Below, in pieces: positions 57,602-64,000 of a stretch of 64,000 nt of DNA (its first letter is position 1; each line of letters begins with the position of its first letter). The stretch is from Parafrankia irregularis (lineage in GTDB: Bacteria; Actinomycetota; Actinomycetes; Frankiales; Frankiaceae). Location: the NCBI RefSeq assembly GCF_001536285.1, contig NZ_FAOZ01000001.1:546938-610937 (forward strand). The letters are read 5' to 3'. Position numbers and translations under genes: made by a program. Under the pieces are notes generated by a model that worked only from the letters and a program-made list of their open reading frames with translations, had not been told where the DNA came from and searched no databases.

Positions 57602-59350
57602 GTGAGTGACGCTGTTGACGCCGCGCTTGCCCGGCGGACTGATCTTGACCAGTTCGGAACGGCCAAGAGGCTCTTATTCGCAGTACAACTGTCCTTGCGG
57701 ATCGAGGATATACACGCAGTTGCGACCGAGGCTCTGACGGACGGCCCCGACGATAAATCATGCGACTTCATTCTGGTCGACCCCGGGGAACGGTCGGTAG
57801 TAATCGCTCAGGGGTATGAGTCGACAAGCACACGACGACAAGAGGCGCCTCAGTCCAAAGCGGGGAGTCTCCATCAGGCTATTAGCTGGCTTTTTGGGGC
57901 ACGTCAAGCAAGTGAGGTACCTGAACGGCTCCGAGGCGCATGGCAAGAACTTCACGATGCACTAGGTGACGGACAGATCGACCAGATAGCAATATGGTTC
58001 GTTCACAATTTGGAAGAATCGCAGAATGTGAAGAGCGAGTTGGAGGCTGTCCAAAAAACTGCCTATCAACTCGTCCGCGGAAGATACACACATGATCTTA
58101 CGGTCATAGCGGAAGAGCTGGGCCGAAACACCCTCCTTAATCGTTACGAGGGGTCAAGGACGCCAATCCTCGTCTCGGACGAATTCGTTATACCCGTGTC
58201 CGGGTTTTTCATCGAAGGTGGAGATAACTGGACGGCGCTGTGTACAAGCATCTCTGCGGCATGGCTACAGCAGCAGTTCATGCGTTACGGTGCGCGCATA
58301 TTCTCCGCTAATGTTCGAGGATATCTTGGCAGCATACGCTCCGAAAATAATATCAATAACGGCATACAGAATACACTTCGCGAACACCCGGAGAAGTTCT
58401 GGGCCTACAATAACGGTATCACCGCGCTCGTGCACCGATTCTCCGGGAACCCGGACAGCGGGAGCATCAGAGTGCACGGAATGGCGATCGTTAATGGCGC
58501 CCAGACGACCGGATCTATTGGATCTGCGGACGGACATTCCGCCGTCTCGAGCCGCCTCCTTGCGCGCTTTATTGAATGCAGCGACGCGGATACGGTACGC
58601 GAGATCATTCGCTACAATAATCGCCAGAACCCGACGCTTTCTTCCGATTTTAGAAGTAACGACAGAATTCAAACGAAACTGGTTCGAGAATTCGCCGAGC
58701 TCGGTGTAGCAGGATACAACGGTGGGCGGCGGGGAGGAGCGGATGACGTCATTCGCCGTCCGGGTGAGAACCAGTTGGCTGCCGACGTTGCTGCCCAGGC
58801 ACTTGCAGCTTTCCACGGGCGCCCCGATGTTTCCTACCATGAAAAGAGTAAGATTTGGGAAGATTCCGCAATCTATGGGTCAGTCTTCCCTGAGAGAACC
58901 ACGGCGCGCCATGTTTTGTTCGTCTACAGCCTCCTGAAGGCGGTCGAGCGGAAGAAATTGCTGCTTGGCGGGAAGTCGTCCTCGAGTCAGACGGAAGAGG
59001 ACAACGAACTCATCGAATGGTTTAAACTCCGAGGTTCCACTCAGCTCGCTGTCGCCGCGATCGGGGCAACGAGTGAGATTCTTCTCGGTGTAGCGATCCC
59101 GGATCGTTACACTATGCGTTTCAAGAAGGCATCTTCGGTGGGAGATGCTATAGAGGTCTGGACACCGGTCGTTACCGCGATGCTGGCGCTGGCACCGAAT
59201 CAACTGTCTGCACCTCTCGAGGGCGCCGGAGGTCTACGGCGTCGCGATGTAGTACGAACCACGATAGCTACATTTCGTGGCCTGATTAGCGCTACGAGTA
59301 AAGTCAACGCTCCTATCTATTCCGCATTCTCGCAGGCCGTTGAGATCTAA
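57602..59350 (+). CDS. AIPR family abortive-infection protein
   Basis: This 582-residue protein has the AIPR (abortive infection, phage resistance) pattern. Residues 230-300 read Phe-Ser-Ala-Asn-Val-Arg-Gly-Tyr-Leu-Gly, then Ile-Asn-Asn-Gly-Ile and Phe-Trp-Ala-Tyr-Asn-Asn-Gly-Ile-Thr. A later Val-Asn-Gly-Ala-Gln-Thr-Thr completes the signature. AIPR proteins occur in phage-defence loci; the biochemical activity is not known to me. The GTG start follows a GGGGGGATTC stretch. The DNA is clearly less GC-rich than the flanks, suggesting recent transfer. It converges with the Mrr gene, with a hairpin between. Confidence 0.85.
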   Translation: MSDAVDAALARRTDLDQFGTAKRLLFAVQLSLRIEDIHAVATEALTDGPDDKSCDFILVDPGERSVVIAQGYESTSTRRQEAPQSKAGSLHQAISWLFGARQASEVPERLRGAWQELHDALGDGQIDQIAIWFVHNLEESQNVKSELEAVQKTAYQLVRGRYTHDLTVIAEELGRNTLLNRYEGSRTPILVSDEFVIPVSGFFIEGGDNWTALCTSISAAWLQQQFMRYGARIFSANVRGYLGSIRSENNINNGIQNTLREHPEKFWAYNNGITALVHRFSGNPDSGSIRVHGMAIVNGAQTTGSIGSADGHSAVSSRLLARFIECSDADTVREIIRYNNRQNPTLSSDFRSNDRIQTKLVREFAELGVAGYNGGRRGGADDVIRRPGENQLAADVAAQALAAFHGRPDVSYHEKSKIWEDSAIYGSVFPERTTARHVLFVYSLLKAVERKKLLLGGKSSSSQTEEDNELIEWFKLRGSTQLAVAAIGATSEILLGVAIPDRYTMRFKKASSVGDAIEVWTPVVTAMLALAPNQLSAPLEGAGGLRRRDVVRTTIATFRGLISATSKVNAPIYSAFSQAVEI

Positions 59351-59421
59351 TGCGTTTTCCGCCTATCTGTCGCAGAGTGCACGCTTGTAACGGACGGCAG
59401 CCGAGCCCACGAATACCAGCG

Positions 59422-59465
59422 GCCGGTCACGGACCTCGACGGACGAGGTCGAGCCCGTGACCGGC
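59422..59465. terminator. Hairpin between AIPR and Mrr genes
   Basis: Long stem (about 17 bp with one bulged base) of GCCGGTCACGG-type arms around a 7-base loop. It lies 70 bases after the AIPR stop and before the convergent Mrr stop. It could terminate both genes. Confidence 0.7.
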
Positions 59466-59538
59466 ACCGCGGCACCGCGGCACCCGGCGGAAGAACCACA
59501 AATAGTCTCTTTTTAATTCGCAGGTCGATAACTGCAGT

Positions 59539-60423
59539 TCACACATCACCAAAGAAGCTGTGGTCAATGGTGATCTTCTCGCGCTTGACGATCTCAACCT
59601 CTACGCCGAGGGTGTATTCTCGAAGGAGGTCACAAAGCCGATCTCCGTCGATAAGATCGATCGGCGGCGCGCCGTCGCGCGTGGCTTCTTTCTTCGCTGC
59701 AGCAGTGAAGGACCCAGTCGTGATCAGAAGACCTTTGTCTCCCCTGCCAGCCATCGCACCACGAAAGTCTCGGACGGCACTGGGAGCTACACTTCCCCTG
59801 TACCGCTTGCACTGGAAGAAAACCGGGAAGCTGACGAGCGAGATTCGGTAGATCCCTAGTCCGTCGATTCCACCATCGCCGCTGCCGCCAGTAACATTGA
59901 CACTGATGAAACCAGCCTCTCGAAGAAGCCGTTGAGCAAGTCGCTCGAAGGCGTCGGGCGGCATCTTCATAATCGTTTCAAGAAGTTCGTCTTTCCAGGC
60001 GATTTCCTGGTCACCCTCGTCGTTCTCCGGTGCGACTCTCTCGCCTACGAGACTCAACCGCTTTTCAGCCAGCTTACGCGCCACCTTTTTAGCGGCTTGA
60101 AACTGCTTGTCGCGCTTGACCTTAGAATGAATCTCAGGGATGTCGCTTTTATCGACAGACCGTCCGAGTTCCAGCAAGGTCCATACACCGCGGCTACTGT
60201 TGTCGACCAGGCCCATCATCTTCAAGTAGCTGCGCGCCCAGGCCAACCGATACTCAATCTCTGTCTGTGGCCCGTCTCCATGTAGCTGAGCTTGCTGCCC
60301 TGGATCGAATTCCTCGAACTCGATGACTCTTTCATTGATCTCCGAGATCGCGCCGGACCCGCCAAGATCCCGTAGTGCGCTGACCGTCGGCCAAAGCAAC
60401 TGATCATAGGTAGGCACACTCAT
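59539..60423 (-). CDS. mrr: Mrr-like restriction endonuclease
   Basis: This protein has about 294 residues. Residues 1-110 form a winged-helix DNA-recognition part (Tyr-Asp-Gln-Leu-Leu-Trp-Pro-Thr-Val). Residues 160-280 form the Mrr catalytic domain, with Glu-Arg-Leu-Ala-Gln-Arg-Leu-Leu, Gly-Gly-Ser-Gly-Asp-Gly-Gly-Ile-Asp-Gly and Phe-Gln-Cys-Lys-Arg-Tyr as the PD-(D/E)xK-type Asp/Gln-x-Lys set. Such enzymes cut methylated DNA. I chose ATG 60423 by family length; a GTG at 60438 has a better GGGAGGGGAG site, and the frame is open to 60564. Confidence 0.87.
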   Translation of the reverse strand: MSVPTYDQLLWPTVSALRDLGGSGAISEINERVIEFEEFDPGQQAQLHGDGPQTEIEYRLAWARSYLKMMGLVDNSSRGVWTLLELGRSVDKSDIPEIHSKVKRDKQFQAAKKVARKLAEKRLSLVGERVAPENDEGDQEIAWKDELLETIMKMPPDAFERLAQRLLREAGFISVNVTGGSGDGGIDGLGIYRISLVSFPVFFQCKRYRGSVAPSAVRDFRGAMAGRGDKGLLITTGSFTAAAKKEATRDGAPPIDLIDGDRLCDLLREYTLGVEVEIVKREKITIDHSFFGDV

Positions 60424-60782
60424 GTCAGGGCTTGCCACCCAGCCGCTCCCCTCCCGATCCTCCTTCGATTGGATCATAGGACATCGCGCGCCGCCCCCTT
60501 GGGGATATGCCTGCGCGAGTGAACCGGACGCCGCTGCGCTGCCCGAGGCAATGCGGGATAGCATTCCCGAGACATGCCTAGTGGTCGGGAGAGGTCACTC
60601 ACCAGGCTGTACGGACGCTGGCAGACACCCACGGCGGCGCACGCCGATCTTGTGATCGAGCTGCTGCAACTCCCGCCGAGTGTAGCGACCGCTGCAGCAA
60701 CAGCCACGGACGTCAGCGAACGGCGATGGACAGTGACGGATAGTGCGAGCAGGCCCGACCCCTTGTGCACCTGATGCTTGCC
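60424..60782. other. 360-base segment between mrr and attR
   Basis: A 66-residue frame (60574-60774) has no known motif and is not convincing. The segment probably includes the mrr promoter and the right end of the island. No integrase remnant is recognisable. Confidence 0.4.
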
Positions 60783-60832
60783 GTGCCTTCTAAGCACTGG
60801 GTCGCAGGTTCGATCCCTGCCGGGCGCACAAA
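60783..60832 (+). repeat. attR-type 50-bp direct repeat
   Basis: Exact copy of 52274-52323, the 3' part of tRNA-Arg including the anticodon loop. The 5' half of the tRNA is not repeated, so this is an attachment site and not a tRNA gene. Confidence 0.9.
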
Positions 60833-61185
60833 ACACCCGCCCTGACCTGCAGCTTTACATCTCAAGATCCGCCGCGCGGATGCCAGGAAGCGCTGCGCCA
60901 CAAGGACGGGATCACGGCCCCGCAGGCGCACCCGCTGGAGCCCCGCATGCCCCGTGACCTGCAGGTTCAACCTAGAACCGACCATCCGGCCGACGCACAG
61001 CGCGCAGACACCTGATAACTTTCACACTTCTACCAACCGCAGAAGATCCTGGTGGGCGGAACGACCAGCGCTCCGACAGCACACCGCTCACAGCGTCGTA
61101 GCCCCGACAGGCCGCTGCCACGGGCCCGGCCCAACGCCGTACCAGCACGGTCTGACCCGGCCTGCCCCGGTGGCACACTGTCCGG
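60833..61185. other. 350-base gap before the TIR gene
   Basis: No gene or RNA is recognisable. It should hold the promoter of the TIR-NTPase operon. The TIR start codon has no strong ribosome site, so a leaderless transcript is possible. Confidence 0.4.
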
Positions 61186-61854
61186 GTGAGCAACGGGGGC
61201 GACACGCACAGCATCACCACCGGCGGTGACGGGTGGGACTTCTTCGTCTCCTACGCCCAGGCCGACCGGCCGTGGGCCGAGTGGATCGCCTGGACCCTGG
61301 AAAACACCGGCTACCGCGTCCTGGTTCAGGCGTGGGACTTCACCCCCGGCTCGAACTGGGTACGAGGCATGGACCAAGGCGTCGCCGCCGCAGCCCGCAC
61401 GATCGCCGTCCTCTCCGCCGCCTACGCCCGCTCCGTCTACGGCGCCGCTGAATGGCACGCGGCATGGTCCGCCGATCCGACCGGCGCCAAGCGCAAGCTC
61501 CTCGTCGCACGCGTCGAGGACTGCTCTCGGCCCGGCTTGCTCGGCCAGGTCGTCTCCCTCGACCTGTTCGGCATCCCCCAGGACGCTGCCCGCGCGGACC
61601 TGCTACGCGCCGCCGACCTCGCCGTCTCCGGCGGACGAGCGAAACCCACCACCGCGCCCCCGTTCCCCACCAGCACACCGGCGGCACCGGGCCCGCCGCC
61701 GTTCCCCACCGTCCAGCCCAACGCAGGTGCGGGCACCACCAGCGCCCCCGCCGCCGGCGGCATTCACATCGGCGCCGTCACCGCACCCGACGGACAAGCC
61801 ATCGGCGTCAACTACGGCCAGATCACCCAGAACCGGACCACCCCCGGACGATGA
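61186..61854 (+). CDS. TIR-domain protein with C-terminal Gly/Gln/Asn motif
   Basis: This 222-residue protein has a TIR domain at about residues 15-150: Trp-Asp-Phe-Phe-Val-Ser-Tyr-Ala at the first strand, Tyr-Arg-Val-Leu-Val-Gln-Ala-Trp-Asp, Gly-Ser-Asn-Trp and a Glu in Ala-Ala-Glu-Trp-His near residue 89. TIR domains in bacterial defence cut NAD+ or make signalling products. A Pro/Thr linker of about 40 residues leads to a C-terminal motif (198-213) that closely matches residues 19-34 of the next protein. The two genes overlap as ATGA. The start is GTG 61186. Confidence 0.85.
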   Translation: MSNGGDTHSITTGGDGWDFFVSYAQADRPWAEWIAWTLENTGYRVLVQAWDFTPGSNWVRGMDQGVAAAARTIAVLSAAYARSVYGAAEWHAAWSADPTGAKRKLLVARVEDCSRPGLLGQVVSLDLFGIPQDAARADLLRAADLAVSGGRAKPTTAPPFPTSTPAAPGPPPFPTVQPNAGAGTTSAPAAGGIHIGAVTAPDGQAIGVNYGQITQNRTTPGR

Positions 61855-64000
61855 CCCCCGACACCGCCACCCCCGACGGCCAGAACCAGCCCACGGTCGA
61901 CCACGTCAGCGCGCCGAACGGGCAAGCCATCGGCATCAACTACGGGCAGGTCTGGCAGCAACGGTTCACCGGCCCGTTCGCCCTGCTCCGCGACGCCACC
62001 ATCCCCCTCGACCCACTCCCCGGAGACCTCCGGCTCACCGACCCCACATGGCCAGACAACCCCGTCGCCCGATTCCGCGGACGCGCCAACCTCATCACCA
62101 CCATCGACACCTACCTCCAACGCTGCGTCCAACAACGCCGCGGCGGCTACCTCCTCATCGAAGCCGAAGCAGGCATGGGCAAATCCGCCCTCGCCACCTA
62201 CCTCGCCTACACCCGCACCTGGCCCGCACACTTCACCCGCCTCACCGAAGGACGCACCCCCGAAACCGCCAGACTCAACCTCGCCGCCCAACTCATCGCC
62301 CGCTGGAAACTCCACGACACCACCCCCGGCGGCATCCTTCCCGACAACGCTGCCACCCCGCGCTGGCTCTACCTCCGACTCTGCGACGCCGCCAGAAGCC
62401 GCGACAACGACCCAGACCAGAGAAACCAGCCCGTCGTTCTCCTTGTCGACGGACTCGACGAAGCACCACCCCCACCGTCCGGAGAACTCCCCCTCGGCCT
62501 CCCCACCGCCCTACCCCCCGGCACGATCATCGTCGCCACCACCCGGCCCAGAACCCTCACAATCCCCACCGGGGCCCGGGTCATCGAACGCATCGACGTC
62601 GAAAGCACCTCGAACCGCCAAGACCTTTTCGACTATCTCACCGCCCTCAGCACCACCGACCCCCAGATCGTCGACGCCATCCGCCACACCAGGATGTCCG
62701 CCGGCCGGTTCTGCCGCACCCTGCTCGACCGCTCTGGCGGAGTATGGATCTACGCCCTCACCGTCCTCGACCAAATTCGTGACCACAACCGCAACCCCGC
62801 CGATGTTCACCGGCTCCCCCACGGACTCGCCGGCTACTACGCCGACAATCTCCACCGCTGGCAGAACGAACTCGGCAACACCACATGGCAGACCCACGGC
62901 CTCCCCGTCCTCGCCACCCTCACCGCCATCCGCGAACCCCAAACCGCCGCTACCATCGCCACCTGGGCCGACGTCCCCGAACCCGACACCCGTCAGCTCC
63001 TCCGCGGCATCTTTCGACCCTTCCTCGCCACCCGCCGCGGAACCACCTCCCGTGACGACCTCTACCTACCCCGCCACCAGAGCCTGAGCGACTTCACCAC
63101 CGGCACCACCCTCGCCACCAGCGACGACGACATCCTCCGTGACCTCGCCGACACTCTCACTACCGCAACCCTCGCCGCACACCAGCGCATCACCACCGCC
63201 CTCATACCGCCCGGCCCACCCGACCAGCGCACCTGGCACAACATCAGCGACTACGCCCGTACCCACCTGGCCGAGCATGCCGCCCACGCCGGCGCCCTCG
63301 ACCAGCTCGTCAATAAACCCGGTTTCCTCCTCACCTGCCACACCAGCAGCATCCTCAGCCACCGCCACCGCCCCACCACACCAGCTGGTGCTGCCGCGAT
63401 TAATGCCTACCGGCTGTTCCTCAGCAACAGCCACCACGATCTCAATGACCCCCACGACTCCGACGACCAACGTCTCTGGTCACTCCACATCTGGGCGCGA
63501 AAGGCACGTGCGACGGCCCTCGGCGACGTCGCCGGACGATGCGCCAACCGACCCTGGACCATCCAGACTGCCATCTGGAACAGCAGCCCCCACCACACCC
63601 GCACCCACCACACCGGCACGGTGAACGCCCTGACCGTCCTACCTAGACCCGACGGCACCACCCTGCTCGCCATCGCCAGCAGCGACCGCATGGCGCGGCT
63701 GTGGAACACCACCACCGGCAAACCCGCAGGCGAGCCCATCACCGGCCACACCGGCCCGGTAACTGCTCTCGCAGTCCTACCTCTGGACCCCGACGGCACC
63801 ACCCTGCTCGCCACCGCCAGCTGGGACGGCACCGTGCGGCTGTGGAACACCACCAGCGGCACCACCATCGGCCAACTCCTCATCGAGCACTCCGACTGGG
63901 TAAATGCCCTCGCCGTTTTACCTGGACCCGACGGCACCACCCTGCTCGCCACCGCCAGCCACGACCGCACGGTGCGACTGTGGAACACCACCACCGGCCA
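61851..64000 (+). CDS. NACHT-WD40 NTPase, cut by window edge
   Basis: At least 716 codons are open to the window end. Residues 19-34 hold the motif shared with the TIR protein. A STAND/NACHT NTPase domain follows, with Walker A Ala-Glu-Ala-Gly-Met-Gly-Lys-Ser at about 104-111 and Walker B Val-Val-Leu-Leu-Val-Asp-Gly-Leu-Asp-Glu near 196-205. A helical region extends to about 580. WD40 repeats begin near 590 (His-Thr-Gly-x-Val, Leu-Leu-Ala-Thr-Ala-Ser-x-Asp, Val-Arg-Leu-Trp-Asn) and at least three are seen. The organisation is that of an NLR-like sensor: WD40 detects, NACHT oligomerises and the TIR partner acts. Confidence 0.88.
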   Translation, partial: MTPDTATPDGQNQPTVDHVSAPNGQAIGINYGQVWQQRFTGPFALLRDATIPLDPLPGDLRLTDPTWPDNPVARFRGRANLITTIDTYLQRCVQQRRGGYLLIEAEAGMGKSALATYLAYTRTWPAHFTRLTEGRTPETARLNLAAQLIARWKLHDTTPGGILPDNAATPRWLYLRLCDAARSRDNDPDQRNQPVVLLVDGLDEAPPPPSGELPLGLPTALPPGTIIVATTRPRTLTIPTGARVIERIDVESTSNRQDLFDYLTALSTTDPQIVDAIRHTRMSAGRFCRTLLDRSGGVWIYALTVLDQIRDHNRNPADVHRLPHGLAGYYADNLHRWQNELGNTTWQTHGLPVLATLTAIREPQTAATIATWADVPEPDTRQLLRGIFRPFLATRRGTTSRDDLYLPRHQSLSDFTTGTTLATSDDDILRDLADTLTTATLAAHQRITTALIPPGPPDQRTWHNISDYARTHLAEHAAHAGALDQLVNKPGFLLTCHTSSILSHRHRPTTPAGAAAINAYRLFLSNSHHDLNDPHDSDDQRLWSLHIWARKARATALGDVAGRCANRPWTIQTAIWNSSPHHTRTHHTGTVNALTVLPRPDGTTLLAIASSDRMARLWNTTTGKPAGEPITGHTGPVTALAVLPLDPDGTTLLATASWDGTVRLWNTTSGTTIGQLLIEHSDWVNALAVLPGPDGTTLLATASHDRTVRLWNTTTG

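Larger units (their letters stand above)
52274..60832. mobile_element. AICE-type genomic island remnant in tRNA-Arg
   Basis: An 8.5 kb region is bounded by exact 50-bp copies of the tRNA-Arg 3' end. It holds a broken transfer gene, a putative Pra-like protein, two regulators, Nudix and HD enzymes, and defence genes AIPR and Mrr. No integrase, excisionase or Rep gene is visible. It is probably a decayed or mobilisable derivative of an actinobacterial integrative and conjugative element. Confidence 0.8.

Noticed and set aside
60574..60774. 66-residue frame next to attR
   Set aside because: No motif, no ribosome site and it ends at the attachment repeat.
60713..60985. 90-residue frame with Pro-Ala-Gly-Ile-Glu-Pro-Ala-Thr
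   Set aside because: This peptide is a known artefact of translating the tRNA 3' end; it reads through attR.
61226..62782. 518-residue plus-strand frame crossing the TIR and NTPase genes
   Set aside because: Pro/Arg/His-rich shadow; the TIR and NACHT motifs lie in other frames with an ATGA overlap.

Overview
The window is 64 kb of very GC-rich DNA with actinobacterial gene content: an actinobacterial-type RpiB, a DsbA-like protein of the mycothiol-reductase type, an AftD-like arabinofuranosyltransferase, an MprAB-like two-component pair, a SpoIIE-type phosphatase and a remnant of an actinobacterial integrative element. A filamentous actinomycete such as Frankia or a relative fits best. That is an inference from gene content and sequence style, not a database match.

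Layout. Bases 1-5.5 kb hold an MFS transporter fragment, a DUF2267 protein, an FkbM methyltransferase, and a divergent NrtR-like Nudix regulator facing an SPFH/band-7 plus NAD-kinase-like operon, with two palindromes between them. Bases 5.3-12.8 kb hold an IS3-type orfA remnant, an 800-base gap and a giant secreted RHS/YD-repeat protein. Bases 13-20.8 kb are a minus-strand envelope cluster: an acyltransferase/condensation-type protein, AftD and a GT2 glycosyltransferase. Bases 21.7-28.9 kb carry housekeeping genes: rpiB, a DsbA-like protein, an AI-2E-family membrane protein, pepN, a DUF5130 protein and a small membrane protein. Bases 29-36.7 kb carry malQ, a histidine kinase, a response regulator, an MscS channel and an HNH nuclease. 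Bases 36.9-52 kb carry an SDR-DUF2867 protein, a GAF-SpoIIE-HATPase phosphatase, a GH13 glucosidase, a group II truncated haemoglobin, EttA, a DUF1254 protein, a GT39-like membrane protein, an SSB paralogue with DnaA-box-like sites upstream, an aldo/keto reductase and tRNA-Arg(UCU).

The 3' part of tRNA-Arg is repeated exactly (50 bp) at 60783-60832. The 8.5 kb between the copies is a degenerate AICE-type island. It keeps the N-terminal part of a TraSA/FtsK-like transfer protein, a putative Pra-like activator, regulators, and a Nudix/HD set resembling the pSAM2 pif region. It has no visible integrase, excisionase or replication gene. Its right part carries two defence-type genes, an AIPR protein and an Mrr-like endonuclease, in DNA of visibly lower GC.

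Just beyond attR lies a second defence locus: a TIR-domain protein overlapping by 4 bp a NACHT-WD40 NTPase that runs off the window. The C-terminus of the TIR protein and the N-terminus of the NTPase share a near-identical 16-residue Gly/Gln/Asn motif. This suggests a split NLR-like system joined by homotypic, possibly amyloid-like, contacts. It is the best candidate for an undescribed system here. The NrtR/SPFH/NAD-kinase-like locus is second. Short tandem repeats with 15- or 18-bp units also recur inside otherwise conserved genes across the window.
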